From Flammeovirgaceae bacterium (GTDB lineage: Bacteria > Bacteroidota > Bacteroidia > Cytophagales > Cyclobacteriaceae): a stretch of 8,644 nucleotides of DNA. Shown one piece after another: positions 1 to 6,848 of the stretch. The notes below the pieces were generated by a model. It was given only the letters and a program-made list of their open reading frames with translations, ran no database searches and was not told where the DNA came from. The stretch spans positions 1-8,644 of the forward strand of contig QIEB01000386.1 in the NCBI GenBank assembly GCA_003229495.1, given 5' to 3'. Each line of letters begins with the position of its first letter. The first letter of the stretch is position 1. The translations under genes and the position numbers were made by a program.

Positions 1-216
1 CAGATTAATAAGACTTTTTTCATGTGTTTAGTGATTTGATGGTTTCTTAAAAGTAACGGAATTAAACAAAGATGGTTACAAATCCTGAAATGTCGCCTAA
101 GTGACCACCCAATTATCCTCTTTGAGACAATTCAATGATTAGTGCCTGGGTTAAGAACTGGATATTGTTGTCAACCGTTCCCGGCTTACAGAAAGCTCGG
201 GAACAACATTTTGAAC
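1..216. other. non-coding left flank
   Basis: No gene is recognised. All three + frames close quickly (the frame from base 1 stops at 37-39), and no convincing - strand coding is seen. It contains the cytochrome leader with the hairpin at 177-204 and a weak -7-like TATTGTTG at 163-170. The end of an upstream + strand gene at 37-39 cannot be excluded. Confidence 0.5.
177..204 (+). promoter_or_regulatory. hairpin in the 5' leader of the cytochrome gene
   Basis: GTTCCCG (177-183) plus GCTT (184-187) pair with AAGC (193-196) and CGGGAAC (198-204). This leaves a five-base loop and one bulged T at 197: 11 base pairs, GC-rich at the base. It ends 12 bases before the ATG at 217. A weak -7-like TATTGTTG at 163-170 would start the transcript close to the hairpin, so it could be a 5' mRNA stabiliser or a control of translation. 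Alternatively it is the terminator of a gene left of the window, although only a short TTTT (209-212) follows. Confidence 0.45.
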
Positions 217-837
217 ATGAAACATCTGAAACTTTACCTTGTACTCATCGCATTTGGTTTTACTTTTGTCAGCCAAGGTCAATCTACCTGGGTGGCTCCT
301 GATTCCGCCAATTCCCTAAAAAACCCTGTAGCAGACAATAGTGAGGCCCTTGCATCCGGGAAGACCTCCTTTGAAGCAATTTGCTTTGTATGCCATGGCA
401 ACCAGGGAAAAGGAGACGGCCTCAACGCCCCGAACCTGGAAAGACCTCCTGCTGATCTCACCGCGGTTACCGTGCAGGCACAAAGTGACGGTGCATTATT
501 TTGGAAGATCTCCGAGGGCAATCCTCCCATGCTTAGTTTTAGATACTCTCTTTCGGAGGAGCAACGATGGCAGTTGGTCCATTATATACGTGAACTGGCC
601 AGGCTTTATCCGCCGCAGTCAGCTTCTGTGCCTTCTGTAGCCCAATCGGACATATCCGGAAACGACCAGTCAGAATCAACCACCACCAGTGGATCAAAGA
701 ATACAGACTCAAAGAGATCTCTATTTCCCGACCATTCTCTCATAATGGTGGTAATCGGAGTGTTGGTAGTGGTGTTAATTACCTTGGTAGTACTTGTTTA
801 TACCCTGATGGCAGTAATGGTGGTAGTAAAAAACTAA
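217..837 (+). CDS. membrane-anchored mono-heme cytochrome c
   Basis: This is a 206-residue exported electron-transfer protein. The ATG at 217 was chosen over an upstream in-frame start at 142 because it is followed at once by a signal peptide (MKHLK, then a hydrophobic run to about residue 18), and because the longer version would code through a strong hairpin. The mature part has one class I cytochrome c domain: heme motif CFVCH at residues 56-60, followed by GNQGKGDG, a likely axial Met at 105 in NPPM, and the C-terminal helix EEQRWQLVHYIREL. A polar Ser/Thr/Asn-rich linker (about 132-172) leads to a single C-terminal membrane helix (about 177-203) ending in KN. The heme domain should therefore sit in the periplasm tethered to the inner membrane. 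Related domains serve as oxidase or dehydrogenase electron carriers; the specific partner is not shown. It stands alone, 118 bp before the next gene. Confidence 0.88.
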   Translation: MKHLKLYLVLIAFGFTFVSQGQSTWVAPDSANSLKNPVADNSEALASGKTSFEAICFVCHGNQGKGDGLNAPNLERPPADLTAVTVQAQSDGALFWKISEGNPPMLSFRYSLSEEQRWQLVHYIRELARLYPPQSASVPSVAQSDISGNDQSESTTTSGSKNTDSKRSLFPDHSLIMVVIGVLVVVLITLVVLVYTLMAVMVVVKN

Positions 838-854
838 AACTTCCCGACGGTATC

Positions 855-880
855 ATGCAAACCTTTGAATGGTTGTGCAT
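855..880 (+). terminator. possible 3' hairpin after the cytochrome gene
   Basis: ATGCA (855-859) and AACC (860-863) pair with GGTT (871-874) and TGCAT (876-880), with a seven-base loop and one bulged G at 875. It lies 17 bases after the cytochrome stop codon. No T-run follows, so it is at best a weak or Rho-assisted terminator or a 3'-end stabiliser. Confidence 0.25.
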
Positions 881-932
881 AATCTGGATTGAAAATTTCC
901 GCAGTATTTCAAACTTACCATTGGTATTTGGG

Positions 933-940
933 TATTTTTG
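933..940 (+). promoter_or_regulatory. possible Bacteroidota -7 box before the lipoprotein gene
   Basis: TATTTTTG matches TAnnTTTG and ends 15 bases before the ATG at 956. No convincing -33 TTG/TTTG lies at the usual distance of about 20 bases upstream, and the region is AT-rich, so a chance match is possible. Confidence 0.25.
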
Positions 941-955
941 GCAAAAATATCCGCT

Positions 956-1645
956 ATGAAAATACCATATAACTCAATAATCATATTTACCCTAGTAGCA
1001 ATTTTTTCAAATTGTTCTAGTATCAAGGTCATTGACGCCTGGAGGGGAGACAATATAAATACTATTAAAGACCAGAATATCCTGGTGATCGCCAGGGCAG
1101 CTAATGAATTGGCCAGGGTGTCTTTTGAACAAGAAATTGCCAAACAGATAAGAGCAGCCGGACTAAATGCCACTGAAAGCCACAAACAGTTTCCTGGACA
1201 CAAGCCCGATCATAAACTATCTGTAGAGGAAGTAGATAAGTTGAAAGCTACTATACAAGATGCAGGATTCAACGGAGTAGTTGTGAGCGTGCTAAAAGAT
1301 TTACAAGAAACCACCAGGGTAACTGAAGAAGGAGGGTATTATACCGGGGGCTATGCAGGTGGTCCATATCATTCCTACTACCCAGGATATTATGGTGGGT
1401 TTTATGGCTACTACGGAAATGCCATGTCCTACTCCACCTATGGCAATTATGTCCCCAGTACCCTGACCACCCATACCTCTAAAGTCTATATTTTGGAAAC
1501 CGTAGTTTATAATCTGGATCAACCTGATGATAAGCAATTAGTAGCGGTAGTGACTTCGACTTCGAAAGTTGATAATCCTCAAAGTGTTACTACTACTGCC
1601 AAACAATATGCAAAGGCCATTGTGAAGAGTCTGAACAGTAAATAG
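956..1645 (+). CDS. lipoprotein with Gly/Tyr-rich segment, function unknown
   Basis: A 229-residue predicted lipoprotein that I cannot assign firmly. The ATG at 956 is preferred over an in-frame TTG at 938 because it places MKIPYNS directly before the hydrophobic signal core and a lipobox-like FSNC with Cys at 20. The Asn before the Cys is unusual but tolerated in Bacteroidota. Residues 40-115 look like an alternating alpha/beta domain (NILVIARA, FEQEIAKQIRAAGL, VDKLKATIQDAGFNGVVVSVL). Residues about 126-165 form a low-complexity Gly/Tyr-rich stretch (repeated YYPGYYGG-like units), followed by a beta-rich part (SKVYILETVVYNL, QLVAVVTSTS) and a final helix. The arrangement recalls DUF4136-type envelope lipoproteins, including the 'old-style gene before a surface loop' look, but this is only resemblance. 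No operon partner is evident: 118 bp separate it from the cytochrome gene and 101 bp from the methyltransferase. Confidence 0.8.
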   Translation: MKIPYNSIIIFTLVAIFSNCSSIKVIDAWRGDNINTIKDQNILVIARAANELARVSFEQEIAKQIRAAGLNATESHKQFPGHKPDHKLSVEEVDKLKATIQDAGFNGVVVSVLKDLQETTRVTEEGGYYTGGYAGGPYHSYYPGYYGGFYGYYGNAMSYSTYGNYVPSTLTTHTSKVYILETVVYNLDQPDDKQLVAVVTSTSKVDNPQSVTTTAKQYAKAIVKSLNSK

Positions 1646-1707
1646 CATTCTACTATTAAGTCCCACTGATGCCGCTGATTTATAATGATACAACCAAACA
1701 TATACTA

Positions 1708-1715
1708 TATATTTG
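1708..1715 (+). promoter_or_regulatory. candidate Bacteroidota -7 promoter box
   Basis: TATATTTG is an exact match to TAnnTTTG, 31 bases before the methyltransferase ATG and 62 bases after the previous stop. Transcription would start near 1722, giving an A-rich leader (AACAAAAAACA) typical of Bacteroidota genes without a Shine-Dalgarno. No clear -33 TTG is present at the expected distance, which limits confidence. Confidence 0.4.
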
Positions 1716-1746
1716 CACGCTAGTAGATCGACACTAACAAAAAACA

Positions 1747-2652
1747 ATGGCAGATAAAAAGGACCTGGACTTTACCTACACCACTATTGACGAAATATTC
1801 CGTTTAAGTATTGGAGAAACAGGTGATTATAGTGGAGCAAAATACGATGGGGATTTTTCCATGACCCTGGAGGAGGCTCAAAGGGCCAAGCACAAGTTTA
1901 TTGCTGACAGTTTGAATATCAAGGAGGGAACCAAAGTGCTGGATATGGCCTGTGGCTGGGCTCCTTTTTCAAAATATATAGTGGAAGAAAGAGGTGCCAA
2001 GAGTATTGGCCTGACCCTGTCAGAAGGGCAAGCAGCCGCCTGTCAGAATAATGGATTCAACGTACAGGTGAAAGACTGTCGGTACGTGCAGCCAGAGGAT
2101 TTTGGGACCTTTGATGCCGTTACCTGTATTGGCGGCTTGGAGCACTTTTGTTCAGTTGAGCAGTATCAGCAAGGCAAACAGGAAAAAGTCTATAGCGATT
2201 TTTTTGAAACCTTAAATAACCTGTTACCCACCGGGGGACGATTCTATATGCAGACCATGACCTTTAGCAAAAACATGGTGGATTTTGAAGAATTGGATGT
2301 TAATGCTGAAAAGGGCTCGGCTGCACACGTTTGTGCACTAATGGCTGAGGAATTTCCAGGTTCCTGGCTTCCATATGGTCCGGAGATGGTAATAAGAAAT
2401 GCAGCACCTAAATTTAAACTGATCTCACAAAGTAGCGGAAGACTTGACTATATCGAGACCATAGGTCAATGGAGAAAGAAGTTCAGAAAGTTCAACCTGA
2501 AAAAATACGGGTTGTACTTTAATCTGGCTTTAAGATATATAACAGATCCGCCGTTCAGGCATCAAGTAGAGGTCTTCAGGGTAAGTCCCAACCGGGTATG
2601 TTTTGAAAAGGAGATCATGGACCACTATCGATTGGTTTTTGAGAAAGTCTGA
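1747..2652 (+). CDS. CFA-synthase-like SAM-dependent methyltransferase
   Basis: A 301-residue cytoplasmic enzyme of the cyclopropane-fatty-acid / mycolic-acid methyltransferase family. The length fits the short mycobacterial-type members rather than the longer E. coli Cfa. Family landmarks appear in order: YSGAKYDG then LEEAQRAKHKFIADSLNI (27-58); SAM motif I VLDMACGWAPF (64-74); GLTLSEGQ (88-95); FDAVTCIGGLEHF (122-134); NLLPTGGRFYMQTM (158-171); EEFPGSWLP (201-209); and LDYIETIGQWRKKF (233-246). Against remembered E. coli Cfa, Glu (here 132) and Tyr (here 235) of the bicarbonate site are kept. The Cys of YSCAY is Gly30, the His of LLHTI is Gln169, and motif I has Ala-Cys-Gly in place of Gly-Cys-Gly. 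The fold assignment is strong, but cyclopropanation is uncertain. It may methylate another lipid or a small molecule. It appears to be transcribed alone and converges on the DUF1501 gene. Confidence 0.9.
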   Translation: MADKKDLDFTYTTIDEIFRLSIGETGDYSGAKYDGDFSMTLEEAQRAKHKFIADSLNIKEGTKVLDMACGWAPFSKYIVEERGAKSIGLTLSEGQAAACQNNGFNVQVKDCRYVQPEDFGTFDAVTCIGGLEHFCSVEQYQQGKQEKVYSDFFETLNNLLPTGGRFYMQTMTFSKNMVDFEELDVNAEKGSAAHVCALMAEEFPGSWLPYGPEMVIRNAAPKFKLISQSSGRLDYIETIGQWRKKFRKFNLKKYGLYFNLALRYITDPPFRHQVEVFRVSPNRVCFEKEIMDHYRLVFEKV

Positions 2653-2669
2653 TTTAAATGTCCAACTCC

Positions 2670-2734
2670 GAACACCGAATAAGGAACACCGAAGGATTAA
2701 CAATGATCAAACCTTCAACTCACCCTTCAACTCA
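2670..2734. repeat. two paired short direct repeats between convergent genes
   Basis: GAACACCGAA occurs at 2670-2679 and 2684-2693 (14-base period). CCTTCAACTCA occurs at 2712-2722 and 2724-2734 (12-base period), followed by a degenerate CATAATTCATAACTT tail. All lie in the 95-base gap between the methyltransferase stop and the DUF1501 stop. The repeats are exact and visible; they resemble low-complexity intergenic repeats that I recall from Bacteroidota genomes. No terminator-like GC stem with a T-run is visible here, so how the two convergent units terminate is not shown. Confidence 0.6.
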
Positions 2735-2747
2735 TAATTCATAACTT

Positions 2748-4220
2748 CTAACTAATAATATCTCTCACCACCCGCCCATGTACATCTGTTAACCGATACC
2801 GACGGCCCTGATGTTTGAAAGTAAATAGTTCATGGTCAATGCCCAGAAGATGCATAATAGTGGCTTGAAAATCGTGCACATGTACTGGGTTTTCGACAGG
2901 GTTAAAACCAAAATCATCAGAAGCCCCAAAGGTGAAACCCGGTTTAACTCCAGCACCAGCCATCCATAGAGTGAATACATAGGGATGATGGTCCCGTCCC
3001 CAGTTTTTAAAATCCTCTATTTTACCCTGAAGAAATGGTGTCCTTCCGAATTCGCCACCCCAAATTACCAGGGTGTCATCCAGCATGCCGCGCTGCCTTA
3101 GATCTTTGATCAAAGCGGCACTGGGAGCATCTGTATCCTGGCACTGGACTTTTAATTGGTAGTTCAAATTTCTATGCTGGTCCCACCCGGCATGCATGCA
3201 TTGAACAAAACGCACGCCTCTTTCTGCCAGTCTTCTAGCCATCAGGCAATTGTAGGCAAAACTCCCTTTGCGATGCACGTCCGGTCCATACATATCCAGT
3301 ATATGTTGGGGTTCAGAAGAGAAGTCAGTGAGTTCCGGGACACTCATTTGCATTTTATAAGCCATTTCATATTGGGCAATCCGAGTGGTAATCTCAGGAT
3401 CTCCATATTCCTGAAGGTTTATCTCATTTAACGCTTCAATATCACCTAGAATGTCCATACGCATTTTCCGGCCCATTCCTGGAGGGTTTTTCAAATAGAG
3501 CACCGGATCGCCCTCCCCTCTGAATTTCACTCCCTGGAACTGAGTGGGCAGAAATCCACTGCCCCAATAGTAGTCGTAAAAAATCTGACCACAACTGGCC
3601 TCTTTATCCCGGGAAGTCATGGCCACAAATGCGGGCAGATCTTCCGAGGTGCTTCCCAACCCATAGGTCAGCCACGATCCCATACTGGGCCGTCCCGGCT
3701 GCTCCGACCCGGTTAGGACGAAGGTGATGGCGGGGGCATGGTTGACAGATTCCGTGTACATGGATTTAATAAAACATAGTTCATCTGCTATCTTGGCAGT
3801 TTCGGGCATTAAATCTGAGACCCAGGCACCACTTTCCCCATGCTGGGCGAATTCACCTATTCCCGAAATCAAAGGTCGGTTCAATTGCTTGCCAGTCATG
3901 GTGGAGAAGCGTTTCCCTGCCACCAGCTCGTCCGGGATTTGAGTTCCATGCCATTTTTGAAGCATTGGTTTGTAATCAAAGAGATCAACATGAGAAGGTG
4001 CACCGTTCTGAAATAGGTAAATTACACATTTGGCCTTGGGTGCAAAGTGAGGCAGACCTGAGTTTAGGTTGGCTGAGAGTCCATGGGCACCATGAGCCCT
4101 GGCTGACAATACTCCTGGATTTAACAATGAACCCAGTGCAGCAATGCCAATACCCTGGGCCATCTTCCCGAAGAAATTCCTTCTGTTCATTGATGCCTGG
4201 AAATGTTGAACGGGATGCAT
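2748..4220 (-). CDS. DUF1501 protein, Tat-exported
   Basis: A 490-residue member of the DUF1501 family (PF07394, alkaline-phosphatase/sulfatase-like superfamily). The start at 4220 is kept because MHPVQHFQASMNRRNFFGKM fits the usual family N-terminus; an inner Met at residue 11 is possible. NRRNFF (12-17) followed by a mild hydrophobic stretch (21-35) is a twin-arginine signal, implying export in folded form. Family motifs are FQNGAPSHVDLFD (70-82), GWDQH (345-349), GGEFGRTP (388-395), WGRDHHPY (407-414) and VHDFQATIMHLLGID (448-462). The Asp, His and Glu residues in these are the likely metal ligands by analogy with the superfamily. No sulfatase Cys/Ser-x-Pro-x-Arg activation motif is present, so sulfatase activity should not be assumed. 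It is the last gene of the operon, 23 bp after the PSCyt/DUF1553 gene, the classic partner of DUF1501. Substrate unknown. Confidence 0.93.
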   Translation of the reverse strand: MHPVQHFQASMNRRNFFGKMAQGIGIAALGSLLNPGVLSARAHGAHGLSANLNSGLPHFAPKAKCVIYLFQNGAPSHVDLFDYKPMLQKWHGTQIPDELVAGKRFSTMTGKQLNRPLISGIGEFAQHGESGAWVSDLMPETAKIADELCFIKSMYTESVNHAPAITFVLTGSEQPGRPSMGSWLTYGLGSTSEDLPAFVAMTSRDKEASCGQIFYDYYWGSGFLPTQFQGVKFRGEGDPVLYLKNPPGMGRKMRMDILGDIEALNEINLQEYGDPEITTRIAQYEMAYKMQMSVPELTDFSSEPQHILDMYGPDVHRKGSFAYNCLMARRLAERGVRFVQCMHAGWDQHRNLNYQLKVQCQDTDAPSAALIKDLRQRGMLDDTLVIWGGEFGRTPFLQGKIEDFKNWGRDHHPYVFTLWMAGAGVKPGFTFGASDDFGFNPVENPVHVHDFQATIMHLLGIDHELFTFKHQGRRYRLTDVHGRVVRDIIS

Positions 4221-4243
4221 AGTTTACAAACTTGAGTTAGTCA

Positions 4244-6820
4244 TTATTGTCGGGTAATGGTTTCATCTAAATTCAACAAAAGTGAACACAGCGCTGTATA
4301 AGCAGCATGATCCGCAATACTTAAATCCGGGTCTACCGGGTACTCCCCAATACTGATGATCTTTTTGGCCTCATTAATGGATCCGGAATATTCACTTTGT
4401 AATTTTTGCAAGCGTCGAACCAGTATGGTAAATTCATCCGCTTTGGGTTTTCTGGAGGTAGCCAGTTCAAAGGCCAAGGTCAATCTGGCCTGATCACTAT
4501 TCCCCGCATTTATAACCCGGGACGCCATTACCCTGGCGGCTTCCATAAAGGTGATATCGTTTAGGGTGGTTAATGCATGCAGTGGTGTATTGGTGCGGGA
4601 TGCTTTCACTGTGCAGATTTGCCTACTGGCGTTGTCAAACAAAATGGTAGGTCCTACAATTCGTCTCCAAAAGGTGTAGAGCGTCCTTCGATACAGGGCA
4701 TCACCATGATCCTGTTGGTATTTGATCTTACCAAAAGTGGCTTCCTCCCAGACACCTGGGGGCTGATAGGGATTGACCGATGGGCCTCCAATTGAATCTG
4801 CCATTAATCCGCTGATTCGGAGCGCCTGGTCCCTCAACATCCATGAAGGCCATCTCATTCTGGTTGCTCTGGCAAAATACTTGTTTTCAGGGTCTGCCTC
4901 AAGCAATTTTTCACTGACCTTTGAAGACTGCCGATAGGTTGCACTCATTACAATCTTCTTAAAAAAGGCTTTTAAGTCCCAGCCGTTTTCCATGAAGTCT
5001 ACTGCCAACCAATCCAGTAGACCTGGATGTGTGGGCAATGCTCCTTGAACACCAAAATCTTCAATGGTCTTTACCATTCCAGCGCCAAAAAAATTCTGCC
5101 AGTACCTGTTAACAGTAACCCTGGCGGTTAACGGGTGCTCCCTGGATACCAACCATTGAGCCAATGCAAGCCTGTCATTGGTTACATTTTCAGGAAGTCC
5201 GGGCAATACCTCAGGTACGTTCCTGGTTACCTGCTCCATGGGCTTATTGTAGGTGCCGCGTTTCAACACGTAGGTAGCTCTTGGACGTTCAATTTGGTCC
5301 ATTACCATGACCTGCAGGTTTTCTGCAGACTGTCGATCATGATCATATTTGGCATCTTTTAGTTCCTTTAATAAGGTTGCATACTCTGGATCTCGTTCCT
5401 GGTAATAATTTTGAAGCAAACCTATGAAGTAAGGATTCCTTTGGTTAGGGGCATAGCCCAGGGTATAAAGATTGTCTCCATCCAACTCAGTGGCTAATTC
5501 TGATTCGGAAGCCGGCAAATCTTCACTTCGAGGAAACTTCTCCAGCTCTTTTTCAGCCACTCTGGTGGATATTTCATCCACGTATTTTTTCAAGTTGGCC
5601 ATCTTTTCCAATTTTTCCGGTGGACTGAGGTCCAATACCGGAACTACTCGTCCATGATAGCCAAAACCCTCTTCACTGGTCTGATTGAAATAGTCATAGA
5701 ACTGATAGTACTCTTTTTGAGAAATAGGGTCAAACTTATGATCATGACAACGACTACAGCCCACAGTAAGCCCCAACCATGCGGTACTCATGGTCTCCAC
5801 CCGGTCGAATACATTTTCAACCCTGGTCTCCTCAGGGATCCTTCCTCCCTCCCCATTGTACATATGATTGCGGTTGAATGCCGTGGCCAGGACATTGTCA
5901 ATAGTAGCATCTGGAAACAGATCTCCTGCCAATTGTTGCACAGTAAATTGATCGTAAGGCAGGTTGTGGTTGAAGGCATTGATCACCCAGTCTCGCCAGG
6001 GCCACATGTTTCTGGTAGGATCACCCTGAAAACCATTGGTATCTGCATACCGGGCCACATCCAACCACTCCCAGCACCAGCGTTCACCATATTTTGGAGA
6101 GGCTAGTAGACGATCTACTAACTTTTCGTAGGCGTTCCCTGACTGATCCTTTTGAAACTGTCGTATCTCTTCCAAACTGGGGGGAAGCCCCGTTAGGTCA
6201 AAACTTAATCTCCTGATCAGTACCCGTTTTTCTGCTTCATCAGATGGTGACAACCCCATGGACTCCAATCTGTGAAGCACAAAATAGTCAATTTCATTTC
6301 TAGGCCAATCGCTTTTCTGAACCTCGGGTAGGGGAGCTTTTATTGGAGCGATGAAGGCCCAGTGTTTTTTCCAATCTGCCCCCTGCCGTACCCATTTGAC
6401 CAAAATGGCTTTTTCACGGGCTGTAAGCTGTAATTTTGATTCAGGCGGAGGCATCATCATTTCCGGGTCTTCCTGAAGAATTCGATAAACCAAGGCGCTT
6501 TCCTGTGGCTTTCCTGGGACCACCGGAATGACATCGCTGTCGACTCTCTTGGCAAAAACCTGTGTTTCATCATCCAGGCGGAATTCTCCTTTGCGGGCAT
6601 TTTCGTCAGGCCCATGACAGGGATAGCAGCGATCGGAGAGTATAGGCCTTACATAAAAATTAAAATCGATGGTTTCAGGCAATTGATCATAGGCGGTTTT
6701 TACTTCATCAGGTAGAGGGGAGGAGCATCCGAAGAATAGCCAAAAACCAGCGACCAGAAGAAAATGAACTATGCGAGGTTTTTCGGGCGTGGACGTCTGT
6801 GGTGTTGGGCCGAAAATCAT
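4244..6820 (-). CDS. PSCyt1-DUF1549-DUF1553 heme lipoprotein
   Basis: A large exported protein of the Planctomycete-type cytochrome family: 858 residues from the ATG at 6820, or 875 from 6871. I prefer 6820 because it gives a compact signal (KPRIVHFLLVAGFWLFFGC) with lipobox Cys at 32 and no overlap with the preceding gene; 6871 would overlap it by 23 nt in another frame. Domains (858 numbering): PSCyt1 cytochrome c at about 53-155 with heme motif CYPCH (65-69), HGPDENARKGEFRLD, and MMMPPP (121-126) that may supply the axial Met; DUF1549/PSCyt2 at about 172-382 with YGERW, DVARYADTNG and a second heme-type motif CSRCH (355-359); a charged, probably helical linker at about 400-505; and DUF1553/PSD1 at about 545-855 with LAQWLVSREHPLTARVTVNR, NFFGAG and FGVQG. 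The predicted place is the cell envelope. The reaction is unknown; paired DUF1501 and two heme motifs point to redox chemistry. Confidence 0.92.
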   Translation of the reverse strand: MIFGPTPQTSTPEKPRIVHFLLVAGFWLFFGCSSPLPDEVKTAYDQLPETIDFNFYVRPILSDRCYPCHGPDENARKGEFRLDDETQVFAKRVDSDVIPVVPGKPQESALVYRILQEDPEMMMPPPESKLQLTAREKAILVKWVRQGADWKKHWAFIAPIKAPLPEVQKSDWPRNEIDYFVLHRLESMGLSPSDEAEKRVLIRRLSFDLTGLPPSLEEIRQFQKDQSGNAYEKLVDRLLASPKYGERWCWEWLDVARYADTNGFQGDPTRNMWPWRDWVINAFNHNLPYDQFTVQQLAGDLFPDATIDNVLATAFNRNHMYNGEGGRIPEETRVENVFDRVETMSTAWLGLTVGCSRCHDHKFDPISQKEYYQFYDYFNQTSEEGFGYHGRVVPVLDLSPPEKLEKMANLKKYVDEISTRVAEKELEKFPRSEDLPASESELATELDGDNLYTLGYAPNQRNPYFIGLLQNYYQERDPEYATLLKELKDAKYDHDRQSAENLQVMVMDQIERPRATYVLKRGTYNKPMEQVTRNVPEVLPGLPENVTNDRLALAQWLVSREHPLTARVTVNRYWQNFFGAGMVKTIEDFGVQGALPTHPGLLDWLAVDFMENGWDLKAFFKKIVMSATYRQSSKVSEKLLEADPENKYFARATRMRWPSWMLRDQALRISGLMADSIGGPSVNPYQPPGVWEEATFGKIKYQQDHGDALYRRTLYTFWRRIVGPTILFDNASRQICTVKASRTNTPLHALTTLNDITFMEAARVMASRVINAGNSDQARLTLAFELATSRKPKADEFTILVRRLQKLQSEYSGSINEAKKIISIGEYPVDPDLSIADHAAYTALCSLLLNLDETITRQ

Positions 6821-6848
6821 GTTACATCTTGCTTGATGGAGTTTGGTT

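Noticed and set aside
142..216. 25-residue N-terminal extension of the cytochrome
   Set aside because: It would put two cysteines and a hairpin-coding stretch before an obvious signal peptide; the Met at 217 starts the signal directly.
853..1203. 116-residue - strand open frame across the start of the Gly/Tyr lipoprotein gene
   Set aside because: It overlaps the lipoprotein signal peptide and N-terminal domain on the other strand; no recognisable motifs, and the + strand gene has clear lipoprotein features.
2653..2747. CRISPR-like array suggested by the short repeats
   Set aside because: The repeats are 10-11 bases, only two copies each, with 1-4-base spacers; no CRISPR geometry and no cas gene.
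2748..4220. Calling the DUF1501 protein a sulfatase
   Set aside because: It shares the superfamily fold and likely metal ligands, but no C/S-x-P-x-R formylglycine motif is visible.
4221..4232. AGTTTacAAACT near-palindrome in the 23-bp gap before the DUF1501 gene
   Set aside because: Stem of only five AT-rich pairs with a two-base loop; too weak for a terminator or operator inside an operon.
5654..6106. 150-residue + strand open frame opposite the DUF1549 region
   Set aside because: It lies entirely antisense to strongly conserved coding sequence, and its translation shows no domain or sensible composition.
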